The notes under the pieces are model-generated. The model was not told the DNA's origin, made no database searches, and saw only the letters and a list, made by a program, of their open reading frames with translations. A stretch of DNA of 64,000 nucleotides. It comes from Entomoplasma freundtii (GTDB lineage Bacteria > Bacillota_I > Bacilli_A > Mycoplasmatales > Mycoplasmataceae). Both the position numbers and the translations under genes were made by a program. The stretch covers positions 682,001 through 746,000 of the forward strand of contig NZ_CP024962.1 in NCBI RefSeq assembly GCF_002804205.1, written 5' to 3'. The number at the start of each line of letters is the position of its first letter. The first letter of the stretch is position 1. Positions 30,615 to 38,671 of the stretch are shown here, one piece after another.

Positions 30615-31270
30615 AACATGTAATTATTCCTTCCAAATAACTCAGGTAATTGTTTTAACTCATTGTGAAATTCATTTAGTAAAGGCAGTAACATAAAGGA
30701 CAATTTCTCATCAGTAGTATGGATTTGTTTAATATTACCTTGAGCACAAGCTGAAATAATATGTCAATCATTAATTTTACAATTAGCCGGTTTTTGATCT
30801 TTTGGAAATTTTGAAAGGTGTTTATCTTTAAATTTTATAATATCTTCTTTTCGTTTATTTATATACTCAGTCACATATTCATCAAATTTTTTATCTTCCA
30901 AATTTGTCTTCACTATTCTTTTGATTGGATCAATCTCAAATTGGACATCTATTGCATCCGTACTTTCTGTACAAGCGTTATATCACTTCATAAAGGCTAG
31001 CCCTCTATCAATCCCTTCATCATTATTTTTTGATTTTTTATTTGGGCTTTTACCATTGCAAAGGTTAGAAAATTCGGTTTTGAGTTTAGTTCCTATTAAA
31101 AAGTGTTCATAGTCACGACCAGTTTTCAATAATTTTTCAAAATTTTGGTAGCTTTCTGGAATAGTGAACCAATTAGGAGCACCAATTTTTATAGAGACTG
31201 GATTATTAGCTCCGCGTTGGCGATAGTCAATGAAAAGACACACATCAATAATCATTTTATATTTTGCCAT
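30596..31270 (-). CDS. PIN-like nuclease, partner of the adjacent ATPase
   Basis: A 224-residue protein not matched to a named family. Its layout fits a PIN-domain ribonuclease: Asp9 in KMIIDVCLFIDY, Glu66 in GTKLKTEFSNL, Asp168 in KINDWHIISACAQGN and Asp187 in KQIHTTDEKL, the four-acid metal site of the fold. The late block follows the PIN pattern of Asp, a small-residue helix, a strand, then T-x-D. The middle (residues 70-160) is Lys-rich and helical. It starts 3 bp after the ATPase stop, so both are one operon. The pair suggests a controlled nuclease effector. Function as defence or toxin is inference. Two or more Trp are TGA. Confidence 0.72.
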
Positions 31271-31273
31271 GTA

Positions 31274-32959
31274 TTAAATACCTAGCATTTCAAACGCATC
31301 ATTTATATAAAAGTCAACATAATTTTTGTAATTGCCATCCAATCTTCCTTTTTCATTAATTGAAAAATAATCAATATTTGTGCTTTTTGTTTTATTGAAA
31401 AGAAATAGAATATTTATTTCATTGTTTATCGATGATTCATTAAAGTCATTGGTATCTTTATTTTTATATATTTTATTTATAGATTTTCGCATAGAATCTA
31501 TAATAAACGTAGAATGTGTTTCGATGACTAAATATGTGTTTTCTAAATTTTGTTTAGTTTTTCTAAATTTTGCTAAATTAATACCACTAGCTTCCTTTTT
31601 ACCAATTTCTTTTTCTAATTTTTTCATGTCTTGAATATAATCTATAAAAAATGAACCTAGTCTATTTTGTGCTTTTGGATGTAGATGTAATTCTGGCTGC
31701 TCAATTGCTATGGATTTAATTACATCAATATTATTAGGATTAAGCTTTTGCTTATTAGTCAAAATGTTAACTAAAATAGGAAACAATTGTGAAACCCCTG
31801 TTCCGGAATATTTCAATTTTTTTTCTTTAGTTGAATTCAACTTAGTTTTATAAATTGGATAATAATAGACATGAGGATTATTATTTCTTATATCTTCCAC
31901 AATGTCTATACTTTGGATATTAGAAATAGATTGAAAAAATTTATCCATTTCACCCTTAAGAATATTTTTATTATCAAAAAAAGTTTTGATTGCTTCAAAA
32001 TGGGTGAAATTAACAGACTCTTGTTTGCTCCTATTAAAATTTTCTTGGACATAAAATTCTTCAAATGTTGGTCTAATTGGACCAATGTATTGAAAATAAT
32101 TATAAGCTTTTCTAAGACGGCTTCCTTTTGTGGCGGCTTCGAAGGCTCTAATATTGGCTTCGCTGATTTTATGTAATGAGCGATTATTTTTTGGTATTTC
32201 TTTTTTGTTTGGCAATTCAACTTTTTCATCTTCTTTACCTTTGCAAAAAATAAATAAAGCATACAATTCCTCTAGAGAAAGAGAAGTGTTTATTCTATCA
32301 AGAATATTGAATATTTGAGATTTATAAAAATCAGTATGAATTTCATGAAATTCATTGTGGTTTTTTGCATTTAAATAATTGGATAGTACAATTTTTTCTG
32401 ACTTTCATTTATTTTTATATTCCTTAACTTTATTATTTATTAGTCCGATAAAGTCATAGGATTCTTTTTTTAGAAATAAGTTTTTGTCTATCGGCAAATC
32501 AAAAAGTTCAATATCAATGCTTTTTAATTTTGGCGATGGGTTAATTGTTTGGTGAAGACTAGAAAAATCATATTCGAATTCGAATATGATTAACTCGTTG
32601 GTTGAACTATCTCAAGTATAAAATTTCTTTATTAGCGGAAAATCATAGTCTTTAATTATAAGTACGTCATACTTCTCCATCAAATAAACATCTTTTAGTC
32701 TCCTAGAGACCATTTCCTTAGAGGTGTAAGAAAGCAAGATTTCCAAAGGTTGTTTTGAATTTCTTATTATATCTTTACTTTTCACTTCATTAAAAGAAGT
32801 GCCCTGAAAGTTTAAAGTTTTGTTGTTGTTTACTGATTCCATTAATTTTAAAAGTGATGTTTTTCCAGTATTATTTTCTCCAGTCAATATTGTTAACGGG
32901 GAAATGCAGAAATTAGCATTTTCAAAATTTCGATAATTTTTGATATTTAAATGTTGCAT
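31274..32959 (-). CDS. AAA/SMC-like ATPase (OLD/DUF3696 type)
   Basis: A 561-residue ATPase. Walker A is LTGENNTGKTSLL (Gly27 to Thr34). An ABC-signature-like YSGTGVSQLFPIL lies near 384-396, Walker B IEQPELHLHPKAQ near 419-431, and a switch motif VIETHSTFII near 478-487. These, with FQYIGPIRPTFEEFY, are typical of OLD-like ATPases of the AAA_15/AAA_21/DUF3696 kind used in several phage-defence systems. No Toprim or nuclease domain is fused. The nuclease function seems supplied by the PIN gene 3 bp downstream. The ATG has AAGGA 5 nt upstream. The gene is visibly AT-richer than its neighbours. Confidence 0.88.
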
Positions 32960-33149
32960 ATATTCCTTTATATAAATTGATAATCTTTATAATGTTACGA
33001 TGCTACAAAATATATTTTACAAACTTAAATATAAAAAAAACAAGACATTATTAGGATGTATCTATATTTATTTAACGAATAAAATGTTTTCAAAAAGTTT
33101 TTAACTTTGGTTATTATTAAAAAATTAAGTTACACTTATGACTTTTTTC
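32960..33149. other. AT-rich upstream region of the ATPase-PIN operon
   Basis: No gene is seen. On the minus strand a TTGTTT/TAAAAT pair (18-bp spacer) and an AAGGA ribosome site could start the operon. The stretch ends where the decayed ferritin copy begins. Confidence 0.4.
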
Positions 33150-33301
33150 CTGAACTGATTTTTAAATAAATTAGCGAAAACCAAGACGTTTCAAACCGTG
33201 TCAAAATGAATCCTGATTCATTGGCCGGACTTGACCGTCGCATGGGAAAACGTGGGAAATTGAACCCGATCACGTTATTCACCCAATGAAAATCTTCATT
33301 G
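33150..33301 (+). pseudogene. Decayed copy of the ferritin 3' end
   Basis: This stretch matches bases 30424-30566 of the ferritin-like gene closely but has no start. A 10-base insertion after the first nine bases brings stop codons, and one G is lost in the run at 33254, shifting the frame. It cannot encode a protein. It marks the outer edge of the segment that holds the ATPase-PIN operon. Confidence 0.88.
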
Positions 33302-33311
33302 GGTGAATAAC
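33274..33311. repeat. Perfect 17-bp inverted repeat at the end of the ferritin relic
   Basis: Bases 33274-33290 and 33295-33311 are exact reverse complements around the 4-nt loop AATC. The left arm is ferritin sequence; the right arm leaves the ferritin sequence after TTCATTG and instead mirrors the left arm. In the intact gene only the inner 7 bp can pair. Confidence 0.93.
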
Positions 33312-33342
33312 TTAATATTTAATGACTAGCAAAAATAGTCAA

Positions 33343-33373
33343 AAAAACATTCGTTATTTTAACGAATGTTTTT
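33343..33373 (-). terminator. Terminator of the exported-protein gene
   Basis: ACATTCGTTA pairs with TAACGAATGT, flanked by A runs on one side and T runs on the other, so it could act in both directions. It lies 12 bp beyond the stop of the minus-strand gene. Confidence 0.75.
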
Positions 33374-33384
33374 ATTTTTATTGA

Positions 33385-33921
33385 TTATTTAGTATCGCCA
33401 AAAAAGAATATTTGTTTTAAAGGAAAATACAACGTCCCCGTCACATCTGATAAAGAATGTATAGTTCTTGCAGAATAAAAAATTGTTAGTTCATAATCAC
33501 CAGTCGACTCTACCTTACCACAATGAAACCAAAGAGTTGTTGTTTGTGTGGCTAACCCAGAGATGTTTTCTTCATTTAGCAATACATGAAATTTATCTAT
33601 TGTTAAAGGGAAACCCCTTCATTCATGTTCATAGATTGTTCCACCACAATTGACAATCGAACTTAACCCATCACCATTAAATTCTAGTCTGCTAGGGGGA
33701 TGAGCAACTTTATCATTTCATTTAAAAGTGACATTAATTTGAACGTCGGAATTATTAACTATATATTCTGCTTTGTCTAAAAAGACGTATTGGACGGTTT
33801 GGGGTTTAACTTGTTGTTTTGTTATAGTATCGCTACTATTGCCATCTAAACTCGAGACTGCTGGTGTTAGTCCAGCTCCAAGTAATGATAGGCCTAATAA
33901 GGATGTTAATAAGATTTTCAT
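33385..33921 (-). CDS. Exported protein of unknown function
   Basis: A 178-residue protein. The first ~24 residues (MKILLTSLLGLSLLGAGLTP followed by AVSS) form a signal peptide with no lipobox Cys, so it should be secreted or remain on the outer face. The mature part is rich in beta-strand-like stretches (QYVFLDKAEYIVNNSDVQI; YELTIFYSARTI) and has two Cys (CGG; FHCGK) that could pair. No family is recognised. GGAGG precedes the ATG. It is a single-gene unit next to the ferritin relic. Two Trp are TGA. Confidence 0.7.
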
Positions 33922-34097
33922 AACTTCTTTTCCTCCGTTTATAAAATGAGTAGCAAATAGTATTACTCACCCACATTTTAGTCCGATATTGTCTAAAGAC
34001 TATACTTTTAATATTTGGTCTAGAAGGAAGATTATAAAAATAACTTAATTAATTTATAGCTAGGCAAAGTCTTATTGACTCATTGTTAATTTATAAA

Positions 34098-34127
34098 TAA
34101 AAAAACACTCCTTAAAAAGGAGTGTTT
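34098..34127 (-). terminator. Terminator of the four-tRNA operon
   Basis: On the minus strand ACACTCCTT and AAGGAGTGT form a stem followed by seven T. Confidence 0.9.
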
Positions 34128-34137
34128 GACTTAGCCA

Positions 34138-34213
<76 letters not shown>

Positions 34214-34225
34214 TTAAACAAAAAA

Positions 34226-34301
34226 TGGTGGGGTGCAACGGGCTCGAACCGCTGACCGCCTGCTTGTAAGGCAGGAGCTCTCCCAACTGAGCTAGCACCC
34301 C
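34226..34301 (-). tRNA. tRNA-Val (anticodon TAC)
   Basis: Acceptor GGGGTGC pairs with GCACCCC, the anticodon loop CTTACAA gives TAC, and CCA is encoded. Confidence 0.97.
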
Positions 34302-34306
34302 AAATT

Positions 34307-34382
34307 TGGTAGCCTGTACGGGGTTCGAACCCGTGTATCCACGGATGAAAACCGTGTGTGTTAACCGCTTCACCAACAGGCC
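34307..34382 (-). tRNA. tRNA-Glu (anticodon TTC)
   Basis: Acceptor GGCCTGT pairs with ACAGGCT (G1-U72 wobble), the anticodon loop TTTTCAT gives TTC, and CCA is encoded. Confidence 0.96.
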
Positions 34383-34389
34383 AATAAAA

Positions 34390-34465
34390 TGGCGGCTTTT
34401 ACAGGACTCGAACCTGTGACAAACCGGTTAACAGCCGGTTGCTCTACCAACTGAGCTAAAAAGCC
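34390..34465 (-). tRNA. tRNA-Asn (anticodon GTT)
   Basis: Acceptor GGCTTTT pairs with AAAAGCC, the anticodon loop CTGTTAA gives GTT, and CCA is encoded. It is the first gene of the cluster. Confidence 0.97.
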
Positions 34466-34564
34466 ATATTATTGTGTTCTTATTCCTAAGACAAGAATAA
34501 TGATACCACAATAAATTGGTGATGTAAACAATTAAAAAGAAGAAAATTTTAGGTTTTTTTAAAT

Positions 34565-34593
34565 AAAAAAAGTAGGGTTTTTAACCTACTTTT
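34565..34593 (-). terminator. Terminator of the SHOCT-like membrane protein gene
   Basis: On the minus strand AAAGTAGG pairs with CCTACTTT around a short loop, followed by T. The first arm overlaps the last codons. Confidence 0.8.
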
Positions 34594-35189
34594 GGATATA
34601 ACGTGCGGTACTCAGTTAAGAGTCATTCGAATTCGTTTTTTTCTTCTTCTGTTGCCACACCTTGATCAATGCGAAGCTTTAAACTACGGAGTTTATTAGC
34701 CATAATTTCTCTTTCGTCATTGTCATAATCGATTTCTTTAGTCACGATTATTTCCTGTTGTGGTTGGGGACGTTTTGGTGTTGTTGGGTGGTTGTGTGAG
34801 CTTTTACTACCTTGGGCATCAACAAGATCCATTGGTGTGAAAAGCATGATGATTCCTCCAATCATTGGAACGATAGCCAAAATCGCTAAAACAGCAATAA
34901 AGAGAGTTTTCCGAGCACTTTTACGGTTAATTGCTAAGCAATTAACTGCTAAAGAAAAGGCATTCATAAGAACCAAGTAACTTCCTAAGCACATCATTAC
35001 GATTCCTCAAGTTAGGTGAGAGTCTTTATTTGCTCCCCCATTGTTATAAACTCCCATAAAAATTCAAGCAATTCCAAACATAAAGAGTGCAATTGCACCT
35101 GCGACTCCGATTGCCGAAAAAACTAAAATTCAAACTGAACCCATTTTAAAGATTGGACTAAACTTATATTTTCGTTTCATGGTTGCCAT
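34581..35189 (-). CDS. Membrane protein with C-terminal SHOCT-like motif
   Basis: A 202-residue protein. Three or four membrane helices lie between residues ~15 and 120, including the Gly-rich second last segment MIGGIIMLF. A hydrophilic linker follows, then a C-terminal helix-turn-helix pair (NKLRSLKLRIDQGVATEEEK followed by NEFEWLL) that matches the SHOCT oligomerisation motif. The ATG at 35189 has GAGG 6 nt upstream; a second ATG three codons in is possible. It stands alone between tRNA-Thr (CGT) and the tRNA cluster. The function is unknown. Confidence 0.72.
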
Positions 35190-35227
35190 GTTCTACCTCA
35201 TTGTTTTTCTAATTTTAATTTCAAAAA

Positions 35228-35303
35228 TGGTGCTGGCGGTGAGAATCGAACTCACAGCCTACTGATTACGAGTCAGTTGCTCTACCATTGGAGCTACGCC
35301 AGC
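35228..35303 (-). tRNA. tRNA-Thr (anticodon CGT)
   Basis: Acceptor GCTGGCG pairs with CGCCAGC, the anticodon loop CTCGTAA gives CGT, and CCA is encoded. It complements the TGT isoacceptor at 34138. Confidence 0.96.
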
Positions 35304-35352
35304 GAAAAAGCAACTTTAAATGCTTAGGTTAGTTTTAATGATTGTAAACCAC

Positions 35353-36204
35353 TTAACTTAAATGTTGCAAATAAAGTTTATAAGTATTTTCCAAAAGGGT
35401 GACGACCGTCATTGGCCCCACTCCTCCCGGAACCGGAGTAATATAACTTGTTTTTGGTGCTACTGCTTCAAAATCAACATCACCGACCAAGCGGTTTGTT
35501 TTTGGGTTGCGAATAATGCCAATATCAATCACTACCGACCCTAATTTTACCATATCACCAGTTATAATGAATTGTTGTCCAGTTCCAGACACCAATATAT
35601 CTGCGGTTTGAGCCATCATTTTTAAATCTTTAGTATTGCGGTTACAAAAAGTAACAGTCGCTCCTAAGTTTAATAACATAATTCCCAGTGGTTTCCCCAC
35701 AATGTTCGATGTCCCAATAATCGTGACATTTTGGCCTTTAATGGGAATTTCGTAGGAATCGAGAAGGTTAATCACCCCTAAGGGAGTACAAGGGGCGATC
35801 GTTTCGTACCCTTGTAAAAGACGACCTTGGTTTTGGTAATGAAAACCATCAACATCTTTATGAGGAGCAATAGCTTGTAAGTAATCTTCTTCGTTAAATT
35901 TGGGGGGTAAGGGCAGTTGTAATAAAATACCATCTACTTCTGAATCATTATTCAAAGTTTCAATTGCTTGGTAAAGTTCATTGGGTTCGACATCTGAAGC
36001 AAAGTGATGAACTTCGCCCACAATACCTACCTCCTTGGCAGCTTTAATTTTATGTTTTACATAAACTTCGCTAGCCTCATTATGTCCAACCATGATCACT
36101 ACTAACTTGGGATGGCGTTTCCCTTGTGATAAGTTGGTTGCGATTTGTTTTTGCAAATTTTGACGCCGGTTTTGGGCGACCATTTTGCCATCTAAAAGCT
36201 TCAT
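35353..36204 (-). CDS. folD: Bifunctional methylenetetrahydrofolate dehydrogenase/cyclohydrolase FolD
   Basis: FolD interconverts methylene- and formyl-tetrahydrofolate, feeding formyl-Met-tRNA and purine or thymidylate chemistry. The 283-residue protein has the YVKHKIKAAKEVGI block with the catalytic Lys, GILLQLPLP (family DGxxxQLPLP), the HKDVDGFHYQN region, NAD(P)-binding IIGTSNIVGKPLG and the closing PGGVGPMTV motif. ATG 36204 is preferred because GGTG lies 6 nt upstream; a GTG at 36213 would add three residues. It is a single-gene unit. Confidence 0.96.
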   Translation of the reverse strand: MKLLDGKMVAQNRRQNLQKQIATNLSQGKRHPKLVVIMVGHNEASEVYVKHKIKAAKEVGIVGEVHHFASDVEPNELYQAIETLNNDSEVDGILLQLPLPPKFNEEDYLQAIAPHKDVDGFHYQNQGRLLQGYETIAPCTPLGVINLLDSYEIPIKGQNVTIIGTSNIVGKPLGIMLLNLGATVTFCNRNTKDLKMMAQTADILVSGTGQQFIITGDMVKLGSVVIDIGIIRNPKTNRLVGDVDFEAVAPKTSYITPVPGGVGPMTVVTLLENTYKLYLQHLS

Positions 36205-36281
36205 TTTTTTCACCAGACCTATACTATTTAGGGTTTATCTTGAGCCCTTATCAATACCAATATTTTAAATTTTTTTTCGTT

Positions 36282-36313
36282 AAAAAACAAATTAGCGCTA
36301 ATTAGCGCTAATT
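36282..36313 (-). terminator. Terminator-like tandem palindrome
   Basis: AATTAGCGCT (36290-36299) and AGCGCTAATT (36304-36313) form a perfect 10-bp stem around AATT. On the minus strand it is followed by TGTTTTTT. Each arm also contains the smaller palindrome AGCGCT. Confidence 0.7.
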
Positions 36314-36324
36314 ATCGAAAATAT

Positions 36325-36756
36325 TTATTCTTGGCCGAAGTTATTATTTGGTTGTCCACCATTACCATTATAGCCATCAGTTCCTTCATAACTTGTCCCT
36401 CCAAATTGCACTTCACGTGGGACAAATAATGATGTAGCCACAATAGCCAAAATACCAGGGATGATACCGGCAAACAAAGTACAACAAATTGCTAAGGCTA
36501 AATGATTTTTCTCATTAGGGGTACCTACCTCATTACGACAACGCTTGACCATAATTGTCATCGGAATCATTCAAGCCAATGGCAAAAGTACCATAATAGC
36601 TAAGAAAAGTAAGTAAATATCAGCTGTTCCTAAAAGTAGTGGTGTTAGAATAACAACGCTTAAGATGGTCATAATAATCATCATAATATAGGCTACATTT
36701 CATAATGTATAACGTTGGTGGACATTTTCGTCACGACGGGGATAATTAACTTGCAT
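36325..36756 (-). CDS. Small membrane protein, paralogue A
   Basis: A 143-residue protein with three membrane segments (residues ~20-38, 42-60 and 87-110). The core WMIPMTIMVKRCRNEV, then a TPNEK segment and LALAICCTLFAGIIPGILAI, is shared with the adjacent gene at 36867, so the two are tandem paralogues. The C-terminus is a Gly- and Asn-rich tail (DGYNGNGGQPNNNFGQE) that is probably disordered. The conserved two-Cys helix (AICC) is notable. No known family is recognised. Confidence 0.72.
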
Positions 36757-36807
36757 TTAGTCCTCTTTTGACTTTCATTGTTAACTATTTTATCGTAATT
36801 AAGGCTA

Positions 36808-36834
36808 TTTAAAAACCCCTCCATTGGGGGTTTT
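36808..36834 (-). terminator. Terminator of the ligA-gatCAB operon end
   Basis: On the minus strand AAAACCCCC and GGAGGGGTTTTT form a stem with slight wobble, followed by T. It ends transcription after the membrane-protein gene at 36867. Confidence 0.8.
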
Positions 36835-36866
36835 GGGTTTCTAGATGTATTTAACAATTAGTTGTT

Positions 36867-37199
36867 CTAAGCCAAGTTAGAATATGGCTGTTCATTATCT
36901 CAAGAAGACAAATTTGGGGTAAATAATGACGTGGCAATTATTGCTAAAATACCGGGTATTATGCCACAAAAAAGTAAACAACAAATCGCAAGACCTAACC
37001 GGCTTCTTTCATAAGGAGTATTAACTTCATCGCGAGCTTTTTTTACCATTAAGGTCATCGGTATCATTCATGCTAAAGGAATGATTAAAAACCCTGAACA
37101 AACTGTAATAATAATCATAAGAATGAAAGCAGCATTTCATAAGCTATAACGACTAGTTGCTTTTTGATCTTGGGGGTTTTGATATTGGTTAGAATTCAT
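36867..37199 (-). CDS. Small membrane protein, paralogue B
   Basis: A 110-residue protein hidden from standard-code reading by TGA codons (Trp). It shares WMIPMTLMVKKARDEV, a TPYE segment and LAICCLLFCGIIPGILAI with the gene at 36325 but lacks one helix-flanking loop and the Gly/Asn tail. Two membrane segments are clear. AAAGGAAA precedes the ATG. It begins 20 bp after the gatB stop with no terminator between, so it is read with the ligA-gatCAB operon. The function is unknown. Confidence 0.72.
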
Positions 37200-37219
37200 T
37201 TTTTGTGTTTCCTTTAAAT

Positions 37220-38671
37220 TTATTTTGACTTTAGGAGCGCTACCAAAATTTGTTGAGCTATATCAGGACTGGCGTTCCCTTGCGTTATTTTCATTAATTG
37301 ACCCATGATTGTTTTCAAAACGCGTTCTGGACGCTCTTGATATTGAGCAACAACTGACTGGTTTTGATCAATCAAAGTTTGTAGATGATTTTGAAGAATT
37401 TTTGGGTCCGCAATTAATTTTAGATGATTTTCTTCAATGAGATTATCTATTGAAGCTTCGTCACGCATTGCCAAAGGAATTAAGGTCTTAAAATGCTTTG
37501 AAGAAATTACGTTAGCATTAAAATACTCAATTAATTTCGCTAATTTAGCTGGAGTAATTTTTGTATCAGTGATGATTTCGTTTTTAGTATTTAGTTCACT
37601 TTGAATATCACCCAGTAGATAATTAAGCACCTTAGAAGCATCGCTAGGTTTGGTTAAACTTAGTACCTCTTCAAAGAAAGTGGTCATTTCTCGACTTGTT
37701 AATAATAAGTTAATATCAACCAATTTTAGTCCATATTTTTTTTGAAAAATAGTTCTTTTTTCATCGGCTAATTGTGGACTAGTAGCAATTACAGATTCAA
37801 TCCACTCCGGATCAAGAGCGATTGGAGTAATATTTGGTTCAGCCACATAGCGATAGTCAATGGCGTCAGCTTTTGAACGCATACTAATAGTTGTTTGGGT
37901 TGCTTCATCAAAACGACGCGTTTCTTGAATGACCACTTGGTTGTTTAAAAGAATTTCGGTTTGGCGCTTAATTTCAAAGTCAATTGCCTTGCGAACGTTC
38001 ATAAGTGAATTTAAGTTTTTAATTTCTACTTTTGAACCAAATTGGTCTTTGCCGTAAGGCCTTAAGGAAATATTGACATCGCAACGCAATGAGCCTTCAT
38101 TCATCTTGACATCTGAGACTCCTAAGTAAAGCAAAGTTTCCCGTAGTTTTTCAACATAAGCGACCGCCTCATCAGCACTTCGCATTACAGGTTTAGTCAC
38201 AATTTCAATCAAACCAATTCCACTACGGTTGTAATCTAAATAGGTTTGATCACCTTTGTGAATTTGTTTAGCAGTATCTTCTTCAATATGAAGACGCTCA
38301 ATGGCAATCATTTTCGTTTCCATATCTGAAAGTTGAATCTCTAATTTACCTTCTTTGCCAATCGGGTGAAATTGTTGGGTTATTTGGAATCCCTTTGCCA
38401 AATCAGGATAAAAATAATTTTTGCGGTCAAAAATCAAAAGTGGATCAATTGTCATCTTTAAAGCGTTAGTAGCTAATAAGGCTAATCGGACCCCTTCTTT
38501 ATTCACACTTGGCATCGCCCCTGGATAACCTAAATCAATTTCGTGTACTGCAGTGTTGGGATGGGCTCCAAAAATAATTGGACTTGGCGAAAACATTTTT
38601 GTTTTTGTTTTTAATTCAACGTGGTTTTCAATGCCGATAATTACTTCTAAATTATTTAACACCACATTCAC
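37220..38671 (-). CDS. gatB: Asp/Glu-tRNA amidotransferase subunit B
   Basis: GatB is the kinase and tRNA-binding subunit of the GatCAB complex, which turns Glu-tRNA-Gln (and Asp-tRNA-Asn) into the amidated forms. The ~483-residue protein shows EVIIGIENHVELKTKTKMFSP (family IGLEVHxQL), the LGYPGAMPSVNKEGV segment, FDRKNYFYPDLAKGFQITQ and a C-terminal YqeY-like helical domain. Residues DVKMNEGSLRCDVNISLRP are the conserved core. The exact start is unsure: several GTG codons (38671, 38665, 38662) precede NNLEV. It overlaps gatA by 20 bases. AsnRS is also present at 50959, so Gln is the likely product needed. Confidence 0.95.
   Translation of the reverse strand: MNVVLNNLEVIIGIENHVELKTKTKMFSPSPIIFGAHPNTAVHEIDLGYPGAMPSVNKEGVRLALLATNALKMTIDPLLIFDRKNYFYPDLAKGFQITQQFHPIGKEGKLEIQLSDMETKMIAIERLHIEEDTAKQIHKGDQTYLDYNRSGIGLIEIVTKPVMRSADEAVAYVEKLRETLLYLGVSDVKMNEGSLRCDVNISLRPYGKDQFGSKVEIKNLNSLMNVRKAIDFEIKRQTEILLNNQVVIQETRRFDEATQTTISMRSKADAIDYRYVAEPNITPIALDPEWIESVIATSPQLADEKRTIFQKKYGLKLVDINLLLTSREMTTFFEEVLSLTKPSDASKVLNYLLGDIQSELNTKNEIITDTKITPAKLAKLIEYFNANVISSKHFKTLIPLAMRDEASIDNLIEENHLKLIADPKILQNHLQTLIDQNQSVVAQYQERPERVLKTIMGQLMKITQGNASPDIAQQILVALLKSK

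Noticed and set aside
30596-31270. RloB/Toprim or DUF4435-type partner of the ATPase
   Set aside because: No Toprim Glu/DxD motif is seen. The acidic pattern with T-x-D near the end suits a PIN domain better.
33150-33301. Second functional ferritin gene
   Set aside because: Only the last ~140 bases are present, with stops and a frameshift.
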